Shown here: piece by piece, positions 40,560-53,082 of the stretch
Layout of the letters: the number at the start of each line of letters is the position of its first letter
How positions within the stretch are numbered: position 1 is the stretch's first letter
DNA from: Pachyseris speciosa
Lineage: Eukaryota > Cnidaria > Anthozoa > Scleractinia > Pachyseridae
DNA length: 64,000 nucleotides
Direction: 5' to 3'
NCBI GenBank assembly: GCA_016490735.1
Contig: JAEMWC010000119.1
Span: forward strand, 385,001-449,000
Notes under the pieces: generated by a model
The model's input: only the letters and a program-made list of their open reading frames with translations
Database searches by the model: none
What the model was told of the DNA's origin: nothing
Position numbers and translations under genes: made by a program

Positions 40560-40759
40560 TGGGCCCAGTCCCTTTCTTACTCTCAGACTAGGCGATATCG
40601 GCCATACAGGTTTCTCGGCTGAGTATGCAAGTTTGAAGTCTTTCTTTGATATAGGCCCTCCCGTCTGACGGGGAGTGAAGCCATCCATGCAGAAGGATCG
40701 AAACTGAAAATATAAATACAGCAGAACGCGTTGTAGATCTAGAGTAACGTTTGCTACAG
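40560..40759 (+). promoter_or_regulatory. Gene B promoter and 5' non-coding exon
   Basis: Homologous to 51628-51777 upstream of gene C. It contains TATAAATA at 40711-40718 (not conserved in the gene C copy), and ends in a consensus donor CTACAG|GTAAGTC. The matching acceptor is at 42221-42222, 25 bp before the gene B ATG. The exact start site cannot be seen. Confidence 0.55.
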
Positions 40760-42222
40760 GTAAGTCCAAAAAAGGTTTTATTATTTTCACGTTAAAAGTC
40801 TATAGATGTTTCAGTTATTGTTCAGCAGAGAGATGAGATTCATGGAAGGCATCTTTAAAGACTAACACGTACATGAATTACAATATTCACGATTGCGGAA
40901 GCCGAAAGCGAACTGCTTAGCCGCAGAGTGTAGCCGCACAAATTCAAGAGAAACGAAAATTTGAATTTGCTTAGTTATATGTAGATTGGAACTTCAGGCG
41001 AGTCCCTCATCTACACTCAAGTTGCAACTTCTTCAAGAAAGTTTGCCATCTATGACTGCCTATAACTCGTCAGAATGCCAAATATTTAATTATTGCGAAA
41101 GAATAATCGAGCTTATTAATTTTAAAGTAGAATAAACAAAGTCTAAATAGGTCTTGTAGATATTGTTCTGTCAGATTTTTCACTTTCACTTACTAACTGC
41201 TCTTTGATTAAAAAGGTCAAAAGTTTTTAAGTGAAAGATGTCAGAAAGTAAGTTCTTAGTATAAATTATTCATCACAAGCACTCTACATAGCAACAGATC
41301 GGAGATGACGGAATCTCATGCAAAATCCATCGTGAAGTTTATTCTGTTATTAGCGTTCGTAATTACCTTGAAAGGGCATCATTATCAACTGAAAACGAAG
41401 GATTTCAAAAACCGCATGGTTTTTCACCTGCGGTATCCGATTTTATCTGCTGTACCGCTGTTTACGCGCTAATAGCTGAAAACTATCAAATTATACCCTG
41501 CCAACTCTCAAGCTTTATGCGTGAGTCTCATGCTTATAATCTGCGATCAGGCTCCGTTTTCGCTTCGCTTGGTAAACCTCTCCCACATGAAACAAAACGA
41601 AAAACATTTTAGCAAGCAGCGACATAAAAGGACCAAAGACCGATAGTAGTTTCATGCCCGTGATTCTGACAAACATTGATCTCATGAATATAGGTTAATT
41701 TCTCATGTCTGCTTTCTAATTTGAATGACTTCTTAATCAAAATTATCATTTTCCATCATTTTGGCATTTCCACGTTGCAGAATATTTAAACTAGTAAGAA
41801 TCCGTGCTAGTAGTAACACCAGAAAGTTTTGTGCAAAACTAAGTAAAGAATAAGGATTTAGAGAGGGGGGTGGCTGGTAAAGGCCTTGGTGAGGTTAATG
41901 TAGTTTCAAACGTGCAAAATGAAAGTAAAGGGATGTAAGTTTTTGAAATTACTATGTTAGTGCAAAATATTTTGGGTTCAACAAGGATGAACTTTTGAGC
42001 TGTCTTTTGCAATCTTGGACGTCTTCTCCAACTTAAAAAAGATGTCGCAGCATCACATTTACGGTACTGATAGAGAACACACGAATTGGACTTCCCGAAT
42101 GAGGCCATTGAATTAGCGAACTCACGTGGTATAAAGTGCCTTGAGCTATGACTTTCCAGTTCTTCGATTGTGTTTGAAAAAATGCTGAATGGGTCTATTT
42201 TTTTTAATAGAACTTTTTTCAG
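40760..42222 (+). other. Gene B intron 1
   Basis: Bounded by the GTAAGTC donor and the CTTTTTTCAG acceptor. Blocks align with 51778-53061 (gene C intron 1), for example GCAAATTTGCTTA-like and TTTCGAGGTTCAAAAG segments. No coding features. Confidence 0.55.
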
Positions 42223-42247
42223 TAACCCTTGGATCACCAGTGTTACT

Positions 42248-43437
42248 ATGGCTACAACCCTAATACCTGCAGACAGAGCACTAAATGCCACTGATGGAAA
42301 AGCTAATTTTCACCGACTTACTCGGCTTTTGGTGTGTGGAGGGATTACACTTTTAAGGGAAGTGTTTGACTCCATTCACCCACCAGCTGTTCTTCCAACA
42401 AAACTGGGTGATCCTGCCATCAAGGCAAAACTTCAGAAGCTAACACACCAAAAAGTCCTTACCCAGGCCGAATGGAATCAACTTTACCCATCCCCGGGGG
42501 TGTATGGAAAATCAACTGATTTTGACATCACATTACTCTTCAAATTGTTTAGAAATATTTGCAGCCTCACTCCTCCAGGGACTGGCTGGAACGATTTGCC
42601 GAACATCATTGATCATTCTCTTGAGTCAGACTTGGTGAGAATTAAATACTATCGCAACAATGTTTATGGACACAGCAAGACCATGGAAATTTCTGATCCC
42701 GAGTTTGCCGATCTTTGGAGTAAAATCAGTGACGCTTTGTTGCGAATTGCTGGTAGCATAAGTAATGTGAAAAGAGTTGAGTGGCAGAAATCCATCGACG
42801 CATTTCTGCATGATCCTCTGACACCAGACGCAGAAAGATACATTGTAGAACTTGATTCTTGGTACAAGAATGAAATGGTTATTAAAGATGAGTTGATTAA
42901 GTTTAGAAATGAAATAGAAGAGCAACAACAGAAAATGTACAAGAACGACATGGTTGTTAAAGATGAGTTGATTACGCTTAGAAACGAGATTCAACAAATA
43001 AAGGTTGAGCTACCGGAGGAAATGAAAAAAATCACCCTTCACATTTTTACTGAAACCTTTACACCATGCAAATGCGGATTGTCTGGTTCTGTTAGCACAG
43101 GGAATTTACCCGGCGATACTCCGCAACCTCAAGGAGCCCAGCTACAGCCGGAGAGTGTGTGCATACCTATTCCCACCGCGGCAAAGGAATACCAAATAGA
43201 AGGTGCAGTTGCTGGCCAGTTCACTCATACGGATTTGCAAGCCAATCGTCAAACTCCTCCAACTGTTCTTGATTTCTGGCAAGTTGTCTTTTCATTTAAG
43301 AAATCTGTAGATGTGCTAATAGACCTTATTCATAAATGGCGGCTGTTTTATTTTTCCTTTGTTATTGTGCAAATTAGCCTACCAAGCCTCATATTAGTGC
43401 AAGAATTCTTTTAAATTTAGCGCATGGTAACGAGGTT

Positions 43438-43468
<31 letters not shown>

Positions 43469-43792
43469 TAATGAATTGGCAGCCATTTATGAATAACGTC
43501 TATAGAATACCTGAGAACAAAGCTTGGACTTCACGTTGTTGACAACAGACCTGGACGTTTATTGATAACTGTCACTTGTAGCTCGTTGGAAGTGCTTGAG
43601 CGATTGTGCGAAGATTACTGCAGCGGTCATCTCGGTACAGTGGTCCAAGAAACACTTGTAACTCCAGACATTTTAAGAGAGCTTAACGTTAGTGAAGTGA
43701 CACTTAAAACCATCATCATGGAGGACGAGTACAAGGAACTTGAAGAGTTTCTCAAGAACAAATCAGGTGAGGATTTCTCCTTCACAACGTAG
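42248..43792 (+). pseudogene. Gene B HEPN (DZIP3-like) exon, interrupted by a MITE
   Basis: The ATG starts MATTLIPADRALNATDGKAN. The full HEPN region is present (LLVCGGITLLREVFD, YPSPGVYGKS, RNNVYGHS carrying RNxxxxH). A coiled coil follows that is longer than in gene C because a WYKNEMVIKDELI-type segment is repeated (YKNDMVVKDELI). At 43320 a 180 bp MITE interrupts the frame and brings a stop at 43412-43414. Beyond it the frame resumes (ITVTCSSLEVLERL ...) to the donor AATCAG|GTGAGG (after 43766) and read-through stop at 43792. Without excision or splicing of the MITE the protein is truncated before its C-terminal domain. Confidence 0.8.
43321..43500. mobile_element. MITE in the gene B HEPN exon (about 180 bp)
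   Basis: Ends GACCTTATTCATAAATGGC / rc of GCCATTTATGAATAACGTC, with an inner palindrome (TGTGCAAATTAGCCTACCAA / TTGGTAGGCTAATTTGCACA). Flanked by TA. Comparison with gene C (GCTAATAGAATACC) shows where it inserted. Confidence 0.85.
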
Positions 43793-45351
43793 CTTTCTCA
43801 GTAGCGTACAGCGTTAAGACAAGCGAGATGACAGGTTGGTAACTGATCTAGCTTAATTAAGCAGTTAATATGCGAAGTTTGGGTAGACACTGAAATGTAC
43901 GTACAAAGACGAATTGTTAAAAGCGTTCCGTCGGTGACCGTTAGATCTTAACCGTTTTCCATCCAACGTCACACATGTGACGATAAATACTGCTTCCCTT
44001 TTATGGTTTATTTCTTGTTTAAAATTTGTCAGAACGTCATAATAATTGTGTGAATAGCACCAACTGTATTTTAAAAATCATTAAAGCTAAAAATAAAGAC
44101 TACAATACCAGAATTCCGCTACATATCACCGTTCGTTTAGCAGCAAAGCCCAAAACGCTTGTTTTTTGGCCAGAGAATAAGACCAAAATTTACAAATTTT
44201 TGTGGCCAACTTTTTAATAAGAAAAACTGTCCAAATATCAAAATTCTACATTTACAGCAAACCTCAAGCTCTCTCCTTAGTATCTGCCATGAAATGTTTC
44301 TCTCATATTTTCTGCCTGCCACGCTTCAGCCCGTTTCTGAGATCCAATCCTGTGTGTCTTAACTTGGCTCGTTCACGGCCGAAAAGAATTCTGGGAACTT
44401 CATCCACGCCGCGAGCATAGAACTCTCCTTCAGTTCATTTCATAGTTTTTCGATAAGTGCTGAGCCACTCGGTGCTACCAGCAAAATGTTGCATCGATGA
44501 GTATTTTTACCGGTCAAAACTAGCCCACATTGCCTTGGTAGGTCCCGGAATCCACTCACAGAAAGACAAGAAAGACAGGTTCCATTTCGAGTCACCATCA
44601 TCACAACAGAGCGTGTTTGGCATCTCCATAAACATGAAACCGCTTCTCACCTCGGGTTTCTTTCAAAGGCTTGCCTTTACCCACATTCTAGCTTAATGAT
44701 GCCAGCATGGGGGCTTCTGCAGAGGAAAATGGCTCAGAAAACCACTCTAAAACTGACAATTGCACCACAGTCGAGCGATTCCACTCACTCAACAAACAGC
44801 AGCCACTGGGGTGCATCACGTGACTCTAAAGCCTGGGTCCCCAGTATTTCAAGAGAGCATATATTTTCATAATAACTCCATATATGAAGAAGTTAAGAGT
44901 CCCAGACCATTTATTGCCCAAAATCTGGTGAAATACATAGCACCCACTTAGATCGAAAAGGGTTAAGGAGACAGAGGAACGCCCATGGTTGCTTGGTTTA
45001 GGAAGAAATCACATGATTATATCTCTGCCCCTCAAACTCTAATCCCTGCTCGCTTCAAAAGGAAAGACCGAGCTATTGTCACTGTCTTACTTGGCACCTC
45101 CACTGGGCACATTGATGAAGTAGCCAGCTTTGTCTTAGGCAGTTCAAGATTGAAACCATTACTTCGTGTAAACTGTTCTTCAAAAATGAATGAAAATTAC
45201 AGTTAGACTCCTGATTCAATTCCCGTCATTCCTGTCACATTTATCGACATACATTCATAACGCTCATAAATTTATATAAAAGAGCTAACAAATGACAGAA
45301 TCAACAATCGTTTGCTCTGTAAAGGCTATACTTAACACTGTAAATTAACAG
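43793..45351. other. Gene B intron; repeats, no gene
   Basis: Holds intron-unit blocks similar to those after the gene A HEPN exon, plus a segment around 44100-44900 without recognisable content. Open frames there lack motifs and splice context. Confidence 0.45.
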
Positions 45352-45453
45352 GCAACTTGGCCAAGCCTGACGTCAGTGTGGTGATACCTAAGACCATCAT
45401 CGGGGAAGATGAGTACCAGGAACCTGAAAGGTTACTTTATCTGAAGAGACCAG
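45352..45453 (+). CDS. Gene B mini-exon (102 bp, phase 1-1), candidate
   Basis: Acceptor AATTAACAG|GC, donor CCAG|GTGAGA. Open in phase 1 for 34 residues (NLAKPDVSVVIPKTIIGEDE ... YLKRP), clearly derived from the end of the HEPN exon (compare SEVTLKTIIMEDEY). It is longer and less decayed than the gene A copies. Confidence 0.55.
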
Positions 45454-46213
45454 GTGAGAATCTCTATACCTTCATGACGTAGCATGATCAGTAGTGTAGA
45501 AGACAAGTGAGGTAACATCACAAGCAGGTAACTCACCTAACTTAATTAATAAGTTAATATGCGAAGTTAAAGTTGACACTTGACTTCGCATTCAACGATC
45601 GACGAATTGTTGAAAGCGTTCCGGAAGACCGTTAGATCTTGAGGTGACCGAGGGACGCCCATGGTTGCTTCCTTTAGGAAGATATCACATGAAATATTCT
45701 TTGCTATATTTTTCCCTCAAACTCTGATCCCTGCTCGCTTAAGAAAGAAAAGATCAAGGTATTATGACCGTTTCACTTCGTGACTCTTAAAAGCACCTTC
45801 ACTGGGCACATTGATGAAGTAGCTAACTTTGTCTAAACCAGTTGAAACTGGAAACCATCACTTTGTGTAAATTAATGATATGACAATTACAGTGAGACTC
45901 CGGCTCAATTCCCGTCATGGCTAATTCTGTCACATTGATCTACATACATTCATGACGCCCATTAATTTGTACAAAAATATTTTTAAAATGATAGAATCAA
46001 CAATCGTTACTTCTGTAAAGGCTATACTTCGCACAGGTAATCTAACAGGCAACTTGGCTGTTTGAGTGCTATCTAAGCCTAGCCAATATGGTAGAAGACC
46101 ACCAGCATTTCAACGGCACTAAAACAAGAAGAGAATGCTAAGCTGGACCAAAATCTGTACAAATAACATTTTTATGATCTTTTATCACGTATTCTTTCTT
46201 TTGAAGCCTACAG

Positions 46214-46306
46214 ACGGAGCAGTTCAGTTTTGAAGTTCGTCCGCGTGCGAAGAGTTCTCATCAGATAGCGATGACGAGAATGAAGGTGACAGCAGAGTTC
46301 ATTAAA
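46214..46306 (+). pseudogene. Gene B acidic exon, decayed
   Basis: Same length (93 bp), acceptor (CCTACAG) and donor (TTAAA|GTAAGC) style as the gene C acidic exons, and DSDDENEG is still readable. In phase 1 it has a TGA near 46231 and a TAA at the end, so it cannot be used in that frame. Confidence 0.6.
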
Positions 46307-47462
46307 GTAAGCCCGAATATAATAGCCAACTTTCACGATGGCGTCATTTGACTACAACTACCATAATTCAGTTTGTTTTTCCATTCTTATTTAAATTTTG
46401 TAATCCCAGCGGGGTAAAAATAACAATAGCTATAATTAGCAGGAGAAAAGCAAAACCTACTGGTAGTTGTAATCAATTGCGTCATGATGAAATTGTCCTA
46501 TTGTTGGTTCACTTCTTACTGATAAATCAATAGGCCTTGGTTGTTTGAGTGTTGGCGTAACTGTGAAAGGAGGCCATCAGAACAGAATAAAAATGTTAGA
46601 AGGGCCCGCGCAACAAATTTTCAACTGGGGGGGCTCCCTTCGAACGCGTTAGCGTGAGTCAACTAGGGGGATCAGGGGGTATGCTCCTCAAGTAAATTTT
46701 TAAATTTAAGTCCTTTAAAATGGCTGGAAATACAGTTAAAACTAACATGGTGTGGTGAAACTTATATACTTTCAGCAACAAAAAAGAGGTGTTTTAAAAC
46801 AAGAATAATCAGTTTTCGGTAAAACGTTAAATAGAAAAGTAACTTTGGTTTTTGTTAGTATTACTTTCTTTTTACTGTTGAAAAGGTACTGGACTAAAGC
46901 CCCTCCAGCCCCTTCCCCTGCGCGGTGCCTGGTTAGGTGGTGCAGTTTGTAATTGTCACGAGGAACAAGCCGTGGAATTTCCCCATTCAAACTTTATCTT
47001 CTCCTTTATGGATGGACAGTCCTATAATCCTGTGAACGTTGGGTGCTGGCATATCTTTCGATCTCAATTCTACATAAACCGGAAATGCAGCAGCCTTCGC
47101 CGTTCATTGTCACGCTGACTCTTAAGTTGCGTTAGAACTTAGTACAATCTTTGTAATCCACCTCTAATCTTGCAGCCAATTGAAAGCAATCAGCTAAGGA
47201 ACTTGGCCTTGAGATGAAACACACTAAATTGGCTGGAACACCTTAAAACTTCCTGTGACTCCTTACAGACGCTCCGTCATTAGCCGAAGCACTACATCAA
47301 GCGGTTGTTTACCAGGTTGATCATGGATCAAAATAATATTAACTGATTCCACGTGGGTTTTAGTATACAGGGATACTTGTGTATAAATAAAGTAACTGTA
47401 TTGTATTCGAGACACCACAATTTCACTTTTTTTTCTTGTTTTTTGTTTGTTTGTTTTTTTAG
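46307..47462. other. Gene B intron; no gene
   Basis: Contains a copy of the TTGTCACGAGGAACAAGC...AATTTCCCCATTCAAAC intron block near 46950-47110 and a truncated repeat near 46620-46940. Ends in a long T-rich polypyrimidine tract before the death-domain exon. Confidence 0.5.
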
Positions 47463-47917
47463 AAACCCCTCTCTTTCGCCCCGTGACACCCATTAGCCCA
47501 TTGGCAGAGGAGAGAATCGGAAGACAACGTTTCCCGTTTCGTTCTCGAACGAAGGAAAGATCGTCTGGTTCTCTTTCCCTTAGTTTTCAGCCCTCGCTGC
47601 TTATGGACTCACTGCCCTTTTGGTTGCGTCATGATCTTGTTAAATTTCTTGATTCGCCATCTTCTTCACTCAACTGGAGGACTTTGGCCGAGGAGCTTGG
47701 CCTTGAGATGGGACACATTCGATGGGTGGAACAACTGCCACCCGGTTCGTCCCCTACGGACACCCTGTTAAGAATGATGGAGGTTCAACAATATCCTCTC
47801 AGTGACCTAGCCGAGACACTGCGGAAGCTAGGTCGGGCTGATGCCGCCAGTATTATAGAGGAACACCAGAGGTCTTGGAAGGAAACCGTCGCTACACACA
47901 GAGACACAAGAATTTGA
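47463..47917 (+). CDS. Gene B death-domain exon
   Basis: Acceptor GTTTTTTTAG|AA in phase 1. It encodes a longer basic lead (RPVTPISPLAEERIGRQRF) and a death domain (LRHDLVKFLDSPS, NWRTLAEELGLEMGHI, DTLLRMMEVQQYPLSDLAE, LRKLGRADAASII), with a C-terminal extension after the last helix, ending at 47917. About 85% similar to the gene A domain. The exon itself is intact although the gene's HEPN and acidic exons are damaged. Confidence 0.78.
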
Positions 47918-49006
47918 AGCATGGGAGCGCTGGTCAGTCAGGCTCGAGAAAGACGTTTTACACACATGCACCACTACAGTCGAGGAATCCCCAACGAATG
48001 CCACAAAAAGAAACAACATATAAGTAGGCTTAATTCCAGTTATTTAAGGAAAACTGAAACTGGTCGGCGAAGCTGATTGGTAGAATATGACAGACCTTCG
48101 TTAACCTTTTAATTAAAAAAAAAAAAAGCCAGTCAAGGACTGCATGTGGCTAGTCCAATTAAAAAAAAGGACGCAGCTATTCCAGTTACCGTTGCAGCCT
48201 CGTTTGGCGCGAGGCCCATATCCCACAACTTATCATTGTTAGTTTTTAATTGCATGACTGAAACAAGGGAAGGGAGAGTACTTTAAAACTTAGCTCTTCA
48301 TTCTCTTCACTATATTACGGTGTCCAATTTATTCTGTTGAATTGAAGTTGTTGTTCAGACAAGGCTAAAGTTAATGTTCCTCTTTATTTTTGTTTGATAC
48401 TAAGTGGCACCAGACAAACCAAAAAATTAGAACAGGCGACTTGCGTTGGCCATTTGAGACGACAAAGACAAAGTCTTAAGTGGTTCATTGATTGCTCCAT
48501 GACACAGCCGCATTTGCCTATCAGGGTAGATAGGTAGAAACGAGTAGAATTACACACAACGTTTCATCTGCTTCGACTATTTCGGAAACTATAACCAGAA
48601 TGTATCACAAAGTGCAAATCAGGGCACTACAGTTCCAGTGTATGTGCATGGAAATTCAAATATAGGGCGTAATATTTTTCGCTTTTAGAGCTATAGTTTT
48701 ATAAAGCGATAAACAAAGAATGGATTAGTTTCAACCTTCTATTTTTTCTATACATTATGAATATACATTTTTTAATATTGTTATCATTTATATGATTTTG
48801 TGCACTTAAATTAACTGTTTAATTTTACGTAAATTTACAATTAGAGGTGGTGCAAATCAAATTGAATTGAAAATTTTCCAACAATTAGTTTCATAACTTC
48901 ACAAGCCAAGGGTGGAGTAGATTCAACCTTCTACTCTTAAACATTATAAATGTGCTATTTGCAATATTGCGTACATTTACATTCTTTTGTGTAATCATCG
49001 TTGTTG

Positions 49007-49046
<40 letters not shown>

Positions 49047-49135
49047 CATTATTATGAAATATATAGGTTGTATATTTTTATAGTGCTGTCAGAGTTTGTT
49101 TTTAGGAATCAATAAAGAACTGCTATTGTCTGTCT
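47918..49135 (+). other. Gene B 3' UTR with AATAAA at 49111-49116 and (ATT)n at 49010-49047
   Basis: Co-linear with the gene A 3' region. The poly(A) signal context GGAATCAATAAAGAACTG is conserved in both. No coding sequence. Confidence 0.6.
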
Positions 49136-50639
49136 CCTCCTGAACTACAAGAAGTTCAACCCTCTCAAAATCTTTGTAGTAGCAGGCAGCAAAGGGCCTT
49201 CTAGGAGGATCCAGGGGTAAGTATCCCGAACATTTTGAAAATAGCTGCTTCAAATGGTTTCATCTGGTGCGTTTTAGTGGTAAACCCAGCTCATTTTTGA
49301 CAGCTTTTAGCTCATCCTTTGTAAGATTTTTTATTTCAATCGACATTTCCCATCAGTAATTTGGATGGGGAAAGCAAAGGTATTAAGCAAGTATTCCACA
49401 TTAACTACGATAAGTGTCAAGTGGATGGTTAACACTCCACTGTAGACACATGTTGACAGGAGACTGAATAAGAACTAACGAGGACGTTTAACGCCTGATT
49501 TTTGACGAACATTATCCCCTTTTGATGTCCCCTTTTAACTGGATCAATATTTCAACAGTAGCTATGTCCCATTTATCAAGAAACGGGAATGACCTTTGGC
49601 TGGCTGAGAAGTGCAGTTTCCATTGCAAGCTCACTTAGAGAACTTGGTGTAAGGTTTTTGATTGTGTTTTCATTATTCATAATTTGAGAGGCCTTCTTTG
49701 ATGATGATGAAAATGACGACGATGATGGTGGTGGTGGTGGTGATGGTGATGATGACGATGATGGTGATGGTGATGGTGATGACGATGATGGTGGTGGTGG
49801 TGATGTTGATGATGATGATGATGATGATGAGAAGGTGATGATGAAAGATTTGCATCACCCCGCCACCCTTCAAAACGTTTAACTACCATGACGTTGTGAA
49901 GCTTTTGTTGACACACTCCTAGCTGTTGACAAAGGTTTTGGTGTAATTCGGACCAACAAAGCCTGTACATTTTTAGTTCGTTAGGTCGCGATTGTCCTGC
50001 TTATGTACGATAAATGGAGGCTCGCGATACAAAATCTGTCAATATCATGAAAAAATGGGTTGGTGTAAGTTTACGACAAATGAACATGAACGAAATTAAA
50101 CACAGCTGTAGGTTCGTATACACGTCGAACGTCCGAGTTCAGGCTGTCTCTGGCTTCTTGTTCTTTATTAATTGTGTGAGTGATATATGAATTGATTTTT
50201 TTTTCATGAATTTTCATGAATTTCATGATTTTTTTTTAAGAATGGATTGAATTTTTTTTGTCCTGGATTTTTTCAGGCTTCTTTTCGCAATTGCATAAAT
50301 TGGGTTCACAACTGCGAGGATCATTCTCCATTTGATCTTTATTAATTATGAACCTTTTTATGGCGAGTTGGCGAGTGGGTTGAGATATGACTGAAATGAG
50401 TACAAAGACAGTCACGTTGAAGACAGTGTTCACTTTGATAGTGACATGCATTACCCACCAATGAATCCCCACAAATGTTTTTACATCTGGCAAAGCGTCC
50501 CTTAACTCTGTATCAACTCTTGAATGTTCTTTTTTTTTTTTTTGTCCAATTTTGTGGTGTCATTAAAATGTAACTGAAAAACATCAATCTTTTGTCCATA
50601 ACTATCAACTTTTTTTTTTCAATACCGAAACTGTGATAG
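49136..50639. other. Intergenic between genes B and C; microsatellite 49690-49835, SINE tail near 50270-50345
   Basis: GATGGTGATGATG-type imperfect repeat, paralogous to 31310-31440. At 50270-50345 lies a plus-strand fragment of the same SINE tail that flanks the Polinton, including the uninterrupted GGGTTCACAACTGCGAGGAT. No gene. Confidence 0.6.
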
Positions 50640-50885
50640 GGGAGCAGGGATGGCGCAGTGGTGAGAGCGCTCGCCTTCCACCAATGTGTCCCGGGTTCGA
50701 TTCTCGGACTCGGTGTCATAAGTGGGCTGAGTTTGTTGGTTCTCTACTCTGCTCCGAGAGGTTTTTCTCCGGGTACTCCGGTTTTCCCCTCTCCTCAAAA
50801 ACCAACATTTGACTTAATTTGATTTGATTTGAGATTTGTAATTAGTGGGCGAAGAGCCACCTTGTGGAAGTACTACTAATAAATC

Positions 50886-50938
<53 letters not shown>

Positions 50939-50939
50939 C

Positions 50940-51000
<61 letters not shown>

Positions 51001-51002
51001 GA
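50640..51002 (+). mobile_element. tRNA-derived SINE with a (TTA)n tail
   Basis: A box TGGCGCAGTGGTGAG, B box GGGTTCGATTC, body with CTCTACTCTGCTCCGAGAGG and CTCCGGGTACTCCGG, CAAAAACCAACATTTGA near the end, then a pure TTA tract 50886-51000. Confidence 0.85.
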
Positions 51003-51070
51003 TTAAACAATATCAGAACTTAAGAAATAATTGGAAGACCCCGCACCGGACCGGAACATCTCTAATAATT

Positions 51071-51537
51071 GAGGCCCTGTTAGGGAGGGACTTTATGTCC
51101 CCTGTCTGAATTTCAAACCTTTACATGTCGCAATTTCGGAAGGGCCACATTTCGCTTTAGGAATTTCATGCAGTGACACCGATGTCGATACCGCAATTTC
51201 GGAAAGTTCGGAACGTTTGTGAGGTCGTTTCTCCAACAAAAAATGTGTTGTCATAATTGAGGGGTCGTAACTCAGTGTGATTTCACACAGAAGACTGACA
51301 GAACGATTAACTTTTTGAAAATACAAACTCGTTCTCGACATTCTCCTCTACCCGAATTTCATCAGGTCACTGTCTTATTTACATGTGAAATCGCCAATGT
51401 CGCTGTCCATTTTGCTTTTATTTTTGTCGCTGTTGCCATTTCACGGGAGCAGTCTTGTCGTTCGTCGTCATTTCATTTCCTTCATGTCGCCGTTTCAGAG
51501 CCGTGTCGCCTGTCGGAATTTACCCTAACAGGGCCTC
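51071..51537. mobile_element. MITE 'GAGGCCCTGTTAGGG' (467 bp)
   Basis: Perfect 15 bp ends GAGGCCCTGTTAGGG / CCCTAACAGGGCCTC, flanked on both sides by ATT. Several GTCGC...ATTTC blocks inside. No coding capacity. Confidence 0.82.
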
Positions 51538-51627
51538 ATTATTTTGAATGATCTGAAGACTGATAATTACATTTTCATTATAAAACTAAGTAAATTCCAA
51601 CTTTTTATCACTTTTTTAATTATTCGA

Positions 51628-51777
51628 CCCAGTCCCTTTCAAGATCCCTGATTTCTCGGTTAATTACGCAACTTTTAAGGTCCTCCCGTCTGGCGCCAGT
51701 GAAGTCATCGACGCACAGAGATGGAAAGTGGAAATACAAGTTCAGCAGAACCACTTGTAGAGTAACGGTTAGTGCAG
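51628..51777 (+). promoter_or_regulatory. Gene C 5' non-coding exon and promoter region
   Basis: Homologous to 40560-40759. Ends in donor GTGCAG|GTAAGTC, and the matching acceptor TTTCCTAG is at 53054-53061. The TATAAATA of gene B reads GAAATACA here. Confidence 0.5.
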
Positions 51778-53061
51778 GTAAGTCAGAAAAATGTTTCACG
51801 ATATTTTACATTAAGAGCTTATAGATGTTTTAATTGATACGGTTTCGTATTGCTGCCCATTGCAGATGAGACTCACGGAAGGTATCCCTAATCACATTGG
51901 AATTGCAAAAGTCACGACTGCAGATTGCGGAAGTGAAATCGAAAACGAACTGCTTTGTGGAGCCTTAGCTGCACTTTAATTCAAGAGAATTAAAGCAAAA
52001 TTTGCTTATTTCTAAGGTTTGGAATTCCCAGCAAGGCGGTTATCTTTACTGAAGTTGCAACATAAGGAAAGCTTTCCATCTGTAACCGTGTCTGTAAGAC
52101 TTCCGACTGACAACAAAATTTGAAGCTTGCAAAAGAACAATTGAGCTTATTAATTTAAAGTAGTTTTCACAGGTTTTGTCAAGGCTGTTCAGTCAGAACT
52201 ATCACTTCCGCATACTATCGATCGCTAATTCGGTTATTGCCTTAAAACTGATCTTTAAATCAAAGAGTTCAAAAGTTTTTCGATACATTTCGAATTTCAT
52301 TGTTTGGTCAGTTAATGATATATGTTAATAAACCTTCGACTTCGACTTAACATCGGAGTCAACCTTTTGCTTGATATAAATTGCATGCGTTCCCAACAAC
52401 GGCCGACCATGTTGTATTTGAATTCACCAATCCCATTTTACCTAATTTCAACTTTCAGATTAAAATAATTGGCAAAACATGAAAATTCAAAATGAAACAC
52501 AGTGAAAGATCTTAAAACAAAAGTTCTTTGTTTAAGTTATTTCTTGCATCATGTGCAAGTACTACTCATGCGTAGCAAAGGAGATGAAGGGATTTTATGC
52601 AAAAACCATTTTGACGTATATTTTGTTTTTAGCGTTTGCACGGGCAGGAACCGCGCAGTGGGCGGGGGGTCAGCCCCCTTCCCCCCCCCCCCTCCCCCAC
52701 GTTTCAAGAGTAAAAAGTAGGAAATACTAAAAAAATCGAAGTTACTTTCCTATTTAACTGTAAACGTAAAAGATGACTCGAACGTTAAAATTTAATTCGA
52801 AAATTAATATATTTCGTCTGAATCGCTCATTCTTCATCAGTCTCAGTTGAAAAAGTTGTCGTTCAACTTGTTGCTCTCGTACATTCACAGCACTGATGGA
52901 GAACTCTCGAAATGAGGTCATTGAATTAGCGAATTTAAGTGAACTAGAGTATGCTTTGCAGTTAGCTAAGTACGACTTTCCATTTCTTTGCTTCTTTTAT
53001 TCAGTAAAATGTTCATCAAGTCCATTTTATCTTTTTACTTTAAGAAACAGACCTTTCCTAG
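51778..53061 (+). other. Gene C intron 1
   Basis: Aligns in blocks with gene B intron 1. Contains a C-rich run near 52680. A 69-codon open stretch at 52896-53105 has no supporting motif. Confidence 0.5.
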
Positions 53062-53082
53062 CCTTGGATCACCAGTGTTGCT

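Noticed and set aside
49673..49970. His- and Ile-rich open frames on the minus strand
   Set aside because: Produced by the GATGGTGAT microsatellite; no complexity beyond the repeat.
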